From contig NZ_LMNL01000034.1 in NCBI RefSeq assembly GCF_001422985.1, positions 1 through 60,702 of the forward strand: a DNA stretch of 60,702 nt, written 5' to 3'. Positions 15,753-26,723 of the stretch are shown here, one piece after another; within the stretch, counting starts at the first letter, position 1, and each line of letters starts with the position of its first letter. This DNA comes from Methylobacterium sp. Leaf117 (GTDB lineage: Bacteria; Pseudomonadota; Alphaproteobacteria; Rhizobiales; Beijerinckiaceae). A program made the position numbers and the translations under genes. Below the pieces are notes generated by a model. The model saw only the letters and a program-made list of their open reading frames with translations, did no database searches and was not told the origin of the DNA.

Positions 15753-16336
15753 ATGACCCTCACCACCTTGGGGCGAATCGGAACCCGCTGCATCGCTTAC
15801 GCGATGCTGATGGCCGCCTCCGGTCCGCCCTCCGACGCGGCTCCAGCCGATCGCGACCGGGCAGCCTTCATCAAAGCCCGTCGCTGCGCCGTCATCGAGC
15901 GGGTGCGCAGTATCCACCGGCTTGGCCCGCGCTCAACCTCTCGGGATCGGTTCCTCGTCGTCAGCGATGCCCGAGTGGACCAGAGCTACGTGCAATGCAT
16001 GTTCTTCAATGCATGTTCTTCGATGAGGACACGAAGATGTTCTGCGAAGCTTCGTCCGGTGCTTATGGCCCTCAATCAGCGACACTGCGCTTCGAGCTCT
16101 CGCACGCTTCGGACGCGGCTCTGCGGCAGTTGGGATTTACCCAAACCGATCAGACGAAAAACCACACCCGGGAGATCACGCTCGGGACACCACCGGACTA
16201 TGACATCGCAGCCAAGCTCATGCTCGGTGCGCTTTACGATGCCTACGGCGTAGGGATGGAGACCCAGCTCGCGTTCAAGGCACCGATGGCGATCCTTCCT
16301 TTTCGTGCCTGCCCCGGACCCGTCAGACGCCCCTGA
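15753..16336 (+). pseudogene. Small secreted protein gene broken by a 14-bp tandem duplication
   Basis: An ATG at 15753 opens a frame with a signal-peptide-like start (MTLTTLGRIGTRCIAYAMLM). It runs through FLVVSDARVDQSYVQCMFF and then loses sense. A second frame continues from DEDTKMFCEASSGAYG to a stop at 16336 and reads as the rest of the same protein. The switch lies exactly at a perfect duplication of AATGCATGTTCTTC (15994-16007 and 16008-16021); deleting one copy joins the frames. The restored protein of about 190 residues resembles small YbjN/TY-Chap-like bacterial proteins, a weak match by eye. It could be a real pseudogene or a sequencing error. Confidence 0.72.
15994..16021. repeat. 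14-bp perfect tandem duplication
   Basis: AATGCATGTTCTTC is present twice in a row. The duplication length is not a multiple of three and explains the frame change in the surrounding gene. Confidence 0.9.
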
Positions 16337-16356
16337 CCGATCCGGGGAGGAAGGGA

Positions 16357-18431
<2,075 letters not shown>

Positions 18432-18587
18432 ATGGTTCCAGATTCAAGGTCGGCGTCGCGTTTGTCAATCGTTGCCCTGACAAACCGACGCGGAATGTCG
18501 TCCAAGACGAACTTCGTCGCTCAGTCCCGCGTTTACTGATCAGACGTCCGGTCTCTACGATCGGCATGCCACCATAGGATTTCTCCC

Positions 18588-19352
18588 ATGAAGCGCATTC
18601 TTCTGGCCTCGGCCGCCCTGGTCGGTGCCCTCTCGATGATTCCCGTGACCGCCGACGCGCGTCCGGGCGGCGGCGGGTTCCGGGGTGGCGGCGGCGGCTT
18701 CCACGGCGGCGGAATCGGTGGCGGCGGCTTCGGCGGTCGCGGCGGATTCGCGGGCGGCGGCTTCCGCGGTGGCAACTTCGGTGGCGGCGGCTTCCGCGGC
18801 GGCTTGGCCCAGGGTGGCTTCAACCGCGGCGGCTTCAACCGGGGTGGTGTGATCGGTGCGGGGGCGGGTCTCGGCGCCGGAGCGGGTTTCGCGGCCAATA
18901 ACGGCTTCCGGGGCGGCTTCAATCGCGCGGGCTTCGCGGTACACCGGGGCGGCTTCGCTGGACACCGGGGCGGCTTCGCTGGACACCGGGGTGGATTCGA
19001 TCGGGGCCACTTCGCCGGCCGCGGCTACGGCCACGGGTATCGTCGCGGCTACGGCGGAATCGGCCTCGGGCTCGGCCTGGGTCTTGCCGGCGCAGGCATC
19101 GGCTACGGCCTCGGCAGCGCCTATGGCGGCTATTACGGCGACGATTACTACGCGGGCGGCTACGCGCCGGCCTATTACGGCGGTGGCTATGCGCCCTACG
19201 GCGGCGCCTACGCCCCGGCCGGCTACGCGGAAACCACGGAAGTCGCGCCTGCCGGCAACGATGTCGCCTACTGCGTCCAGCGCTTCCGCTCCTACGATCG
19301 CCGGAGTGGGACCTATCTGGGCAATGACGGCCAGCGCCACGCCTGCCCGTAA
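18588..19352 (+). CDS. Gly-rich secreted protein with C-terminal BA14K-type domain
   Basis: The 254-residue protein has a signal peptide (MKRILLASAALVGALSM to about ADA). A long Gly/Phe/Arg-rich region (GGGGFRGG-type) follows, with HRGGFAG blocks encoded by a 21-bp repeat near 18937-19000. A glycine-rich hydrophobic stretch (about residues 150-180) and a Tyr/Gly-rich part come next. The C-terminus ends in YCVQRFRSYDRRSGTYLGN..RHACP. This end is the BA14K motif (Brucella lectin-like antigen family). It is probably exported to the envelope; binding activity is not shown. AGGA precedes the ATG. A strong hairpin follows. Confidence 0.85.
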   Translation: MKRILLASAALVGALSMIPVTADARPGGGGFRGGGGGFHGGGIGGGGFGGRGGFAGGGFRGGNFGGGGFRGGLAQGGFNRGGFNRGGVIGAGAGLGAGAGFAANNGFRGGFNRAGFAVHRGGFAGHRGGFAGHRGGFDRGHFAGRGYGHGYRRGYGGIGLGLGLGLAGAGIGYGLGSAYGGYYGDDYYAGGYAPAYYGGGYAPYGGAYAPAGYAETTEVAPAGNDVAYCVQRFRSYDRRSGTYLGNDGQRHACP

Positions 19353-19385
19353 GGTCCGAGCCAAGCGCGAATCCCCCGATACCCG

Positions 19386-19415
19386 CGAAGGCCCGGCCGA
19401 AAGGCGGGGCCTTCG
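19386..19415 (+). terminator. Hairpin between convergent BA14K and small-protein genes
   Basis: CGAAGGCCC pairs perfectly with GGGCCTTCG. An inner GCC/GGC stem is closed by a GAAA tetraloop. It lacks a long T run but is well placed to end transcripts from both directions. Confidence 0.7.
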
Positions 19416-19452
19416 TGCGTCGAGGAACCCGGGATCCGACTCTGGTCTGTCC

Positions 19453-19710
19453 TTAGCCGCCCTGCAGGCTCTCGGCGAAATCGTCTGGGATCTCGCCGAA
19501 GCTGCCCAGGATGGTGGCGCTTTCCAGTTCGCCCGTCTCGTCGTCGGCCACGACCTTGATCGCCGCCGTGCCGGGGAAGCGGCCGGCCATCGCCTCGGCC
19601 TTCTTCAGGGCGCCGCTCTCCGTCACGGCCACCTCCCGGTCGCCCGGCGAGAGCCGCTTGCGCTTGATCACGAAGGTCTGGACCAGGAACGTCGTCTTGA
19701 GGGCCATCAT
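19453..19710 (-). CDS. Small conserved hypothetical protein
   Basis: The 85-residue protein (MMALKTTFLVQTF...) has a beta-strand-like start, a basic stretch KRKRLSPGDREV and an acidic C-terminal part with GELESATILGSFGEIPDDF. There is no signal peptide or membrane segment. A GGAG site precedes the double ATG at 19710/19707. It looks like a small cytosolic housekeeping protein; I do not recognise a function. Confidence 0.7.
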   Translation of the reverse strand: MMALKTTFLVQTFVIKRKRLSPGDREVAVTESGALKKAEAMAGRFPGTAAIKVVADDETGELESATILGSFGEIPDDFAESLQGG

Positions 19711-19829
19711 GGGTCTCCACCGGCTCCGCGGCGGAGCGAGCCGGGTCCGGGTGCGGAGCGCACCTAGCACGAAAGCCGCGCGATCCTCACGCGCCACGGA
19801 CGCACGCCCCGACCGATCGCCGCCCGCGA

Positions 19830-20627
19830 TCACCAGAGGCGTACGAGCCTGTAGCCGGTAATGACGTCGGCAAGATCGATGCCGAGGCCGGCGGTCAGCC
19901 GCAGGCTCGCGCGAAAAAGCGGGCGGGTGAAGGCGCCGGAGACCAGGAAGATGCCGAGCAGCACGAGGCTCGAATGCCGGGCCATCCGATCCGCCCAGGT
20001 CCATATGCCGGACGGGCGTGATGGGGCGGTCCCGGCCCGGGCCGTTGCAGGGCCTGAGATCCAGGGGCGGACGATGTCGTAACCGTCGAGGCCCGGCACG
20101 GGCATCAGGCCGAGGATCAGGGCAGTGCCCTGGAACAGCACCGAGACGGCCAGGGCCGCCCGCAGGGTTTCCGCCGCAGGACTGGCCAGGGCATACAGGA
20201 CCACGAGCGCGACCAGGAAGGCGAGGCTCATCGCCGGGCCGGCCGCGGCGATCATCGACCGGCGCGCCGGACTCGAAACGCCCTCGGGGGGCACGCCGAC
20301 CCCGCCCGGAAAGCCGAGCCCGCCCAGGATCGTGAACACGGTCGGCAACAGCATCGTCGCCAGCGGATTCGGCGCGCGCAGCGGATCGAGGCTGAGGCTC
20401 CCGGCCGCGGGCAGGCCGCAGAGGCGGGCGGCCTCGGCATGGCCGAATTCGTGCAGGCAGAGCCCCAGCACCCACCCGGCCATCAGGAAGACGAAGGCGG
20501 CGCCCGAGCCTTCCATCAGGTCGGCTCCGATCCCGAAGCCCAACCCGCTGAAGATCAGTCCGACCAGCAGCACGTTCGTGCTCAGGCCGATCCACCCCTG
20601 TTCCCGCACGCGCCCTGCCATGCCCAT
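19830..20627 (-). CDS. Site-2 protease family (M50) membrane protein
   Basis: The 265-residue protein has several hydrophobic spans. The zinc-protease motif HEFGHAEAARLCG lies near residue 57 and the second conserved motif PVPGLDGYDIVRPW about 120 residues later, which together define intramembrane M50 metalloproteases. Such enzymes cut membrane-bound substrates inside the bilayer. The start is uncertain: ATG at 20627 or 20621 both fit, while the frame extends further without protein-like sequence. The target is not predictable from the neighbours. Confidence 0.83.
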   Translation of the reverse strand: MGMAGRVREQGWIGLSTNVLLVGLIFSGLGFGIGADLMEGSGAAFVFLMAGWVLGLCLHEFGHAEAARLCGLPAAGSLSLDPLRAPNPLATMLLPTVFTILGGLGFPGGVGVPPEGVSSPARRSMIAAAGPAMSLAFLVALVVLYALASPAAETLRAALAVSVLFQGTALILGLMPVPGLDGYDIVRPWISGPATARAGTAPSRPSGIWTWADRMARHSSLVLLGIFLVSGAFTRPLFRASLRLTAGLGIDLADVITGYRLVRLW

Positions 20628-20834
20628 CAGTCCGCGCGGCACTCGACCCCGACCGCCGATGCGGATCGCGGGCGGGCCGCACCGCGATGAGCGCGCAGGA
20701 CCATGCGGGAGGTGGGGGACGGATCGGGGGCTTTCACGCGACGCAACATCGCTGGTGACACGCCAAAGTCCAGTCCCTACCTGCCTGGAAGCTTCGGATT
20801 TCCCGGCCCCGCCGCCGGAACACTGCCGATCGTC

Positions 20835-20902
20835 GGCACCAGGACCTTGTCCGCACCAAGACCTTGTTCGCACCAACACCTCGTCGGCACCAACACCTCG
20901 TC
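20835..20902. repeat. Four 17-bp tandem repeats upstream of the HNH gene
   Basis: Units at 20835, 20852, 20869 and 20886 follow the pattern (C/G)GCACCA(A/G)(G/C)ACCT(T/C)GT(C/T). The rest of 20628-20940, between the M50 and HNH genes, shows no gene. The array ends 38 bp before the HNH start codon. Confidence 0.8.
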
Positions 20903-20940
20903 GAGCCCAATCCCCCGGCGGGTCTGATCAGGAGGACACC

Positions 20941-21315
20941 GTGGGACGACGCGCCCGGCTCTGGCGAGAGGACGACCCGACCACGCACGGCTCTCAGGCG
21001 AAGCCGGCGGTCATCTGCCCGCTTTGCGAGCGCGCGATCCCGCCGCACGCCAAGTCGAGCCTGCACCATCTCACCCCGAAGCTGAAGGGCGGCGCGCGAG
21101 CCGGCACGGTGCGGCTGCACCAGATCTGCCACTCGGCGATCCATGCCCGCTTCAGCGAGGCCGAGATCGCCCGCCGCCTCGCCGACGTCGACGCCTTGCG
21201 GGCCGCCCCCGAGATGGCGGAGTTCCTGGCCTGGGTCCGCACCAAGCCCGACGATTTCCACGCCGCGACGCGGATGACCCGCGGGCGCCGGAGCGCCAAG
21301 CGCGACCCGCACTGA
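20941..21315 (+). CDS. Small HNH endonuclease-family protein
   Basis: The 124-residue protein starts at GTG 20941 with an excellent AGGAGG before it. CPLCERAIP (zinc pair), SSLHHLTPKLKGG and LHQICHSAIHARF contain the HH...H residues and cysteines of an HNH fold with a structural zinc. The family contains many small chromosomal nucleases of unknown task, some linked to DNA repair or phage defence. The C-terminus is basic (RMTRGRRSAKRDPH), suitable for binding nucleic acid. Frames extending upstream through the 17-bp repeats are not protein-like. Confidence 0.83.
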   Translation: MGRRARLWREDDPTTHGSQAKPAVICPLCERAIPPHAKSSLHHLTPKLKGGARAGTVRLHQICHSAIHARFSEAEIARRLADVDALRAAPEMAEFLAWVRTKPDDFHAATRMTRGRRSAKRDPH

Positions 21316-21438
21316 CCGGGACAATCGCCACCGGCTCCTTAACCCCACATTCGGCATGATCCCGGCGCGTTCGGCCGCGTATCCGCCTCCTTAAGGGTCT
21401 GCGCCGAAACTGCCCCCCCGGTGGGCAGGGGCGGGATC

Positions 21439-22539
21439 ATGACGGTGGTCGGAGCGGAGCGGCATGCGGGGGTGTCCGCGAAGGAGAGCCACCGGCTCGC
21501 CTGGGTGGATGTCGCCAAGGGCCTCTGCATCATCCTCGTGGTGATGATGCATTCGACCCTCGGCACCGGCATCGCGATGGAGGGCGAGGGTTTCCTCCAC
21601 ATTGTGGTGGCCTTCGCGCGCCCGTTCCGAATCCCGGATTTCTTCCTGCTGTCGGGCCTGTTTCTCGGTCGGGTCATCGACCGTGACTGGCGCCTCTTCC
21701 TCGACCGGCGCCTCGTGCACTTCGTCTATTTCTACCTCCTCTGGGTGCTGATCCAGTCGGCGGTGAAGTACGGCCAGATCGTCGACGGGGCCGGCCCGGG
21801 CGCCTTCGTCGCCCATCTCGCCCAAGCCCTGATCGAGCCCTATTCCACCCTGTGGTTCATCTACCTGCTGGCAGTGTTCTCGGTGCTGACCAAGGCTCTT
21901 CGGCGGGTGCCCCTGCCGTGGCTCCTCGGCGGCGCGGCCCTGCTGCAGGTGCTGCCGATCCACACCGGGGCGGAGCTCGTCGATGAATTCTGCGACCGCT
22001 ACGTCTGGTTCCTGGTGGGCTACCTCTTCGCCGAGCGCATCTTCACCTTCGCCGGTCTGGTGCAGCGCCACGCCCGCACCGCCCTGATCGGGCTGGCCCT
22101 GTGGGCCGTGGTCAACGCCGCCCTGGTCTTCGTCCCGACCGGGTTCCGGGCGGTTCCGGTCCTGGCGGCCCTGCCGGGCCTCGCCCTGATCCTCAGCGGC
22201 GCGGGCGCCCTCGCGGTCGTCGCCATCGGCGCCCTGCTGTCCCGCACGGGCGGACCGGTGACGGCGGCCCTGCGGGCCTGCGGCCAGCGTTCGATCGTGA
22301 TCTACCTGGCGTTCTTCCTGCCGATGGCGTTGACCCGAACGCTGATCGTGAAATCCGGGGCGATCACCGACATCGGGCTCGCGAGCCTCGTCGTCACCGT
22401 GGTGGCGATCCTGGTCCCGCTGGCCTTCGAGCGGCTCGTGCGCCACACGCGCCTGTCGTTCCTGTTCGTGCGGCCCCGGGCGTTCCACATCGTCGGCGAA
22501 CGGACGCGGACGGAGGTGGCATCGCTCCGGGCAGTCTGA
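21439..22539 (+). CDS. Acyltransferase 3 family membrane protein
   Basis: The 366-residue protein has about ten hydrophobic helices. It begins with RLAWVDVAKGLCIILVVMMH, the conserved D-x-x-K/R-G and His of acyltransferase 3 (OafB/OpgC-type) proteins, followed by PFRIPDFFLLSGLFLG. These enzymes move acyl groups from the cytosol onto polysaccharides, glucans or lipids at the membrane. The substrate cannot be told from the sequence, and no polysaccharide genes lie beside it. Confidence 0.87.
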   Translation: MTVVGAERHAGVSAKESHRLAWVDVAKGLCIILVVMMHSTLGTGIAMEGEGFLHIVVAFARPFRIPDFFLLSGLFLGRVIDRDWRLFLDRRLVHFVYFYLLWVLIQSAVKYGQIVDGAGPGAFVAHLAQALIEPYSTLWFIYLLAVFSVLTKALRRVPLPWLLGGAALLQVLPIHTGAELVDEFCDRYVWFLVGYLFAERIFTFAGLVQRHARTALIGLALWAVVNAALVFVPTGFRAVPVLAALPGLALILSGAGALAVVAIGALLSRTGGPVTAALRACGQRSIVIYLAFFLPMALTRTLIVKSGAITDIGLASLVVTVVAILVPLAFERLVRHTRLSFLFVRPRAFHIVGERTRTEVASLRAV

Positions 22540-22714
22540 TCCGTCGCGTCGGTAAGGCGCCTGCCACGCCCCTGGGCAAGCCCCCAGCAAGGCCCCGGCA
22601 AGCCCCCGGGCAAGCCGGTCGCGGAACGATCCGGACTCCGCCTCGTTCCCGTCACTGCAGCCGCGGCGGAGAACCGAGGCCGCACCGATCAAGGATAGAC
22701 GACCGGAGGCCCGG

Positions 22715-23044
22715 ATGGCGACGCGACGTCCTGCACCGCCGACGCCCGGCAAGCCGCCGAGACAGGCGTTCGCCGTCCTGTCGCGGCGACGGGCGCTGGC
22801 CGTCCTTTCCCTCGCGGGCCTGATCTCCAGGCTCGCACTCCCGGCACCTGCGGCGGCGCAGTACATGGCCCTGACGGCTCCCGCCCCGACACCATCTCAA
22901 CTCCCGGTACCGCAACCTGCGAGACCAGTCCCGCCGGTGGCCCGCGCGGCCGAGCACGCCTTCAACGGAAGCCTGCCGAACCAGCGCACCGGCCCAAGCC
23001 GCCAGCGCGTGGTGCGCGACATCTGCATCGGTTGCGACCGCTGA
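22715..23044 (+). CDS. Small secreted hypothetical protein
   Basis: The 109-residue product has a twin-arginine-like basic start (LSRRRALAVLSLAGLISRL) ending near AAAQ. A proline-rich linker and a C-terminal QRVVRDICIGCDR with two cysteines follow. GGAGG lies six bases before the ATG, which supports it as a gene. No family is recognised. The 175 bp before it contain only GGCAAGCCC-like short repeats. Confidence 0.6.
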   Translation: MATRRPAPPTPGKPPRQAFAVLSRRRALAVLSLAGLISRLALPAPAAAQYMALTAPAPTPSQLPVPQPARPVPPVARAAEHAFNGSLPNQRTGPSRQRVVRDICIGCDR

Positions 23045-23076
23045 CCGGCCAAGCCGGCAGGCTACAGGCCAAGCTG

Positions 23077-23304
23077 TCAGGACGGGTCCGACATCTCACG
23101 CGCGCTCCGGGTGATGGCCTCGACCATCCCCTGCGACAGGCGCACGAACTGCCCGGTGCCGTGTCCGCGGGTGTCGAGCAGTTCGGCGAAGACCGGCTGA
23201 GCCGGCTCGTAGGCGAGGGCGGCGCGCGGGCGCGCCTTGCGGCGCTTCTCCCGCAGGCGGTCGGCAAGGGCGGCAGGTACGAACGGATCGCGCAAGCCCG
23301 GCAA
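23077..23304 (-). CDS. Small hypothetical protein
   Basis: The frame encodes about 75 residues with a protein-like composition (DPFVPAALADRLREKRRKA, then VRLSQGMVEAITRSAREMSD). A TTG at 23304 is the nearest start with an AGGAG close by, but the spacing is short and the start is uncertain. It converges with the secreted protein gene. Function unknown. Confidence 0.4.
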   Translation of the reverse strand: MPGLRDPFVPAALADRLREKRRKARPRAALAYEPAQPVFAELLDTRGHGTGQFVRLSQGMVEAITRSAREMSDPS

Positions 23305-23462
23305 ACTCCTGATGCGACGGCCCGCGGGATCGGCTCGGGCGAGACGAGCGGGGCTTAGAACCGGGGCGGTTGCCGAGAGCTTAAGAGACCGGCATCGACG
23401 CGTCCCCGCGGAACCACCTTCGCGCGGCCGAAGTTTGGTCTGCCAAATAAGGAGAAAACTGA

Positions 23463-23786
23463 ATGTCTGACAGCGTCTTGGCCTCCGTGACGGTTCCGTC
23501 CCTCCGGGCCGCCCGTGCAGCGCGGGACCGCCTGTCCCGGGCCGGATTCGCTCGCAACAGCGTCGAGATCGACCGCATCGACGACGAGGCCTTCGCCGTC
23601 TCGATCGCGATCCGCCCGGAGAACCAGGCCCGCGCCGAGCGCATCCTGAACGGCTCGCCCCTCGGCAACGACCTGCGCGACGCGGGCCAGGCGGCCATGG
23701 GCCGGCTCCAGGATAATCGCGGGCTGGCCCTCGGCTTGGCGGCCCTGGCGGGATTCGCCCTGTACGGCCTGATGCGGCGGGACTGA
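23463..23786 (+). CDS. Small hypothetical protein with C-terminal hydrophobic helix
   Basis: The 107-residue protein starts at ATG 23463 after AAGGAG. The N-terminal part (residues 1-60) looks like a small ferredoxin-like alpha/beta domain with ASVTVPSLRAARAARDRLS and VEIDRIDDEAFAVSIAI. The end holds one hydrophobic helix (GLALGLAALAGFALYGLM) and a basic tip, so it is probably membrane-tethered. Function unknown. Confidence 0.68.
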   Translation: MSDSVLASVTVPSLRAARAARDRLSRAGFARNSVEIDRIDDEAFAVSIAIRPENQARAERILNGSPLGNDLRDAGQAAMGRLQDNRGLALGLAALAGFALYGLMRRD

Positions 23787-23873
23787 CGCCCGGGCAACAC
23801 TCGCCCGCCACCATTCCCTCGAAACACCTTGGCTCCGCCGGCGCATCGCCTGCGGGGCAACCCGGAGTCGGAC

Positions 23874-24323
23874 GTGGCGAGCCGTTACGGACTGGAGATC
23901 CGGGCGGCGACCGGCGCCGACGCATCGGGCCTGTCCGAACTCCTGCGCGCCGCCGGTCAACGCCTCGACCCCGATCGCCTGTCGCAACGGATCGAAGCCT
24001 TCCGGCATGGAACAGGGTCGGCCCTCCTGGCCCTGGAATGGGGTCCCCCCAGCGGTCTCATCGTCTGGCACGCCTACCGATCACTCAACGCGGACCTGCC
24101 GACGGCCCTGATCACCACCCTGCTGGTCGGACCGGACGAGCGCCGGCGCGGCATCGGCCGCCTCCTGCTCAAGGCGGCCTCCCAGGCCGCTCGCGCCTCC
24201 GGATGCGGCACCATCCAGTTGCTGATCGGCCCGGAGCAGCCAGAACTGACGGCCTTCGGTGCGGCCACCGGCTTCTCCGACATCGGATCGCTCTGGGTCA
24301 GGCCGCTCCGCAAGAAAACCTGA
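23874..24323 (+). CDS. GNAT-family N-acetyltransferase
   Basis: The 149-residue protein shows the GNAT pattern: LEIRAATGADASGLSELL at the start, the central beta strand TALITTLLVGPDERRRGIGRLLL with the acetyl-CoA binding R/Q-x-x-G-x-G/A, and ELTAFGAATGFSDIG at the end. GTG 23874 with CGGAG before it is preferred over a TTG 45 bp upstream. The acceptor substrate is unknown. Confidence 0.82.
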   Translation: MASRYGLEIRAATGADASGLSELLRAAGQRLDPDRLSQRIEAFRHGTGSALLALEWGPPSGLIVWHAYRSLNADLPTALITTLLVGPDERRRGIGRLLLKAASQAARASGCGTIQLLIGPEQPELTAFGAATGFSDIGSLWVRPLRKKT

Positions 24324-24481
24324 CGAGAAAGCCTGACGACGAAGCCTGCAGATTCCAAAATTTCCCTGATTTCTCAAAGCGTTGAAAATTCCCCCGGTTA
24401 ACACCCCTTAAACCCGCCGCAATTACCGTGCGCAAGCAGGGTCGCTCGGATCACGAACGAACCTTGGGGCAGACGGGACGA

Positions 24482-26686
24482 ATGGCGAAGGGACGCGCAG
24501 GCGGAGGCAGGGGGGAGCCGAATTTCGACGTGCCCGAGGGGCGCGCCGGAGATCCGGCCGATCTCGACCTGCGCCTCTCGCGGGCCGATCGCCCGGGAGG
24601 CGGCGTGGCGCGAGGCGAGTCAGGTTCACGGGGCGGACGGGTTGCGTCGGCCGGCAAGCCCGCGCCCTCCCGCGGGCGCAGCCCCCGCAAGGGGCCGCGC
24701 CGGGCGCACCGCTCGATCCTCGGACGGCTCACCTACGTCACGGTGGTCGTGGGACTCTGGGGCGTGATCGGCATCGCCGGCCTCGTGGCCTATCACGCCT
24801 CGCAACTGCCGCCGATCGATCAGCTCGCAGTGCCCAAGCGCCCACCCAACATCGCCATCCTGGCCAGCGACGGCTCGCTGCTGGCCAATCGCGGCGAGAC
24901 CGGCGGCCGGGTCGTGAGCATCAAGGAATTGCCGCCCTACCTGCCGCGCGCCTTCGTGGCGATCGAGGACCGGCGCTTCTACAGCCATTTCGGGGTCGAT
25001 CCCGTCGGCATCGCCCGCGCGGTCGCCCAGAACATCACCCGGCGCGGGGTGTCGCAGGGTGGCTCGACCCTGACGCAGCAGCTCGCCAAGAACCTGTTCC
25101 TCACCCCGGAACGCTCGGCCTCGCGCAAGATCCAGGAGGCGATCCTGGCCCTGTGGCTGGAGCACAAGTACAGCAAGGACGAGATCCTCGAACTCTACCT
25201 GAACCGGGTCTATTTCGGCGCCGGCGCTTACGGCGTCGAGGCGGCGGCCCAGCGCTATTTCGGCAAGCCGGCCAAGGCCGTGACGCTGGCGGAGGCGGCC
25301 ATGCTCGGCGGCCTCGTGCAGGCACCGTCGCGCCTCGCGCCGAACCGCAACCTCCCCGCCGCGCAGGCCCGCGCCGCCCAGGTGCTCGCCGCCATGGAGG
25401 AGCTGGGCTTCGCCAAGCCCGCCGACGTCAAGCTGGCGCTCGCGACCCCGGCCCGACCGGCCGGCATCCGCGGCGGCGGCTCGGCCAATTACGTCGCCGA
25501 CCTCGTGATGGACGTGCTCGACGACTTCGTGCCGAAGTTCGAGAGCGACATCGTGATTTCCACCACCGTCGAGACCGGCCTGCAGGCGGCCGGCGAGAAG
25601 GCGCTGGTGGACGAATTGAACCAGAAGGGGGGCCGCTACAACGTCGGCCAGGGCGCCCTCGTGTCGATGAAGCCGGACGGAGCCATCCGCGCCCTGGTGG
25701 GCGGGCGCGATTACGCCCAGAGCCAGTTCAACCGTGCCACCACGGCCAAGCGCCAGCCGGGTTCCTCGTTCAAGCCCTTCGTCTACCTGGCGGCGGTGGA
25801 GCGCGGCCTGACCCCCGACACGGTGCGGGAGGATGCGCCGATCAGCATCAAGGGCTGGAGCCCGGAGAATTACTCGCGCGACTATCGCGGGGCCGTGACC
25901 CTGCGCGACGCGCTGGCGCTCTCCCTCAACACGGTGGCGGTCCGCCTCGGCCAGGAGGTCGGCCCCAAGGCCGTGGTGCAGACCGCGCAGCGGCTCGGCA
26001 TCTCCTCTCCGCTCCAGGCCAACGGCTCGATCGCGCTGGGCACCTCGGAGGTGACGCCGCTCGAGATGGTCGGCGCCTACGCGGCCTTCGCCAACGGGGG
26101 CACCGGCGTGATCCCCTACATCATCGCCAGCGTGAAGAGCGCCGACGGCAAGGTGCTCTACAAGCGCAAGGACGGCGGCCTCGGCCGGGTCATGGACGCC
26201 AACGCCGACGCGATGATGAACGCGATGATGCACGAGACCTTCGTCTCCGGCACCGCTCGGAAGGCCGAGATCCCGGGTTGGGATCTCGCGGGCAAGACCG
26301 GCACCAGTCAGGATTTTCGCGATGCCTGGTTCATCGGCTACTCGGCCACCCTGGTGACCGGCGTCTGGCTCGGCAACGACGATGGCGAGCCGACCAAGAA
26401 GGTCTCGGGCGGCAACCTGCCGGGCGAGATCTGGAAAGCCTACATGACGGTGGCGCTCAAGGGCCAGACCCCCGTGATGCTCCCCGGCGCCAGGAACTGG
26501 CGCAATCGGGCTCCCTCCGAGCCGGCCGTGACCAACAGCACGCCCGGCGGCCTGATCGGCGCCCTCCTGGGCGAGCCGCAGGCGGCCGCCCCTTCGCGCC
26601 CGACCGCACGCCACGCCGATGCCGGCCACGGCCCGAGCCGCGACGACCGCAACTTCCTGGAGAAGCTGTTCGGCGTCGGCGAGTAG
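24482..26686 (+). CDS. mrcA: Penicillin-binding protein 1A (bifunctional transglycosylase/transpeptidase)
   Basis: The 734-residue class A PBP polymerises and crosslinks peptidoglycan. A cytosolic, basic, low-complexity tail (about residues 1-80) precedes one membrane helix (TYVTVVVGLWGVIGIAGLVA). The GT51 domain contains VAIEDRRFYSHFGVDPVGI with the catalytic Glu, and GGSTLTQQLAKNL. The transpeptidase domain has PGSSFKPF (active Ser), SLNT and GKTGTS. A polar tail follows to residue 734. ATG 24482 is used rather than the GTG 54 bp upstream. The AT-rich 100 bp before it probably hold the promoter. Confidence 0.94.
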   Translation: MAKGRAGGGRGEPNFDVPEGRAGDPADLDLRLSRADRPGGGVARGESGSRGGRVASAGKPAPSRGRSPRKGPRRAHRSILGRLTYVTVVVGLWGVIGIAGLVAYHASQLPPIDQLAVPKRPPNIAILASDGSLLANRGETGGRVVSIKELPPYLPRAFVAIEDRRFYSHFGVDPVGIARAVAQNITRRGVSQGGSTLTQQLAKNLFLTPERSASRKIQEAILALWLEHKYSKDEILELYLNRVYFGAGAYGVEAAAQRYFGKPAKAVTLAEAAMLGGLVQAPSRLAPNRNLPAAQARAAQVLAAMEELGFAKPADVKLALATPARPAGIRGGGSANYVADLVMDVLDDFVPKFESDIVISTTVETGLQAAGEKALVDELNQKGGRYNVGQGALVSMKPDGAIRALVGGRDYAQSQFNRATTAKRQPGSSFKPFVYLAAVERGLTPDTVREDAPISIKGWSPENYSRDYRGAVTLRDALALSLNTVAVRLGQEVGPKAVVQTAQRLGISSPLQANGSIALGTSEVTPLEMVGAYAAFANGGTGVIPYIIASVKSADGKVLYKRKDGGLGRVMDANADAMMNAMMHETFVSGTARKAEIPGWDLAGKTGTSQDFRDAWFIGYSATLVTGVWLGNDDGEPTKKVSGGNLPGEIWKAYMTVALKGQTPVMLPGARNWRNRAPSEPAVTNSTPGGLIGALLGEPQAAAPSRPTARHADAGHGPSRDDRNFLEKLFGVGE

Positions 26687-26723
26687 CGCCCGGGCGCCGC
26701 TTGCCGCGCCCTGGCCCTGCGCT

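Noticed and set aside
21391..22866. Minus-strand frame of about 490 codons
   Set aside because: It is antisense to the acyltransferase gene; the sequence is Arg/Gly/Gln-rich with no fold-like pattern.
24626..26629. Minus-strand frame of about 670 codons
   Set aside because: It is antisense to the PBP1A gene, whose catalytic motifs are all present on the plus strand.
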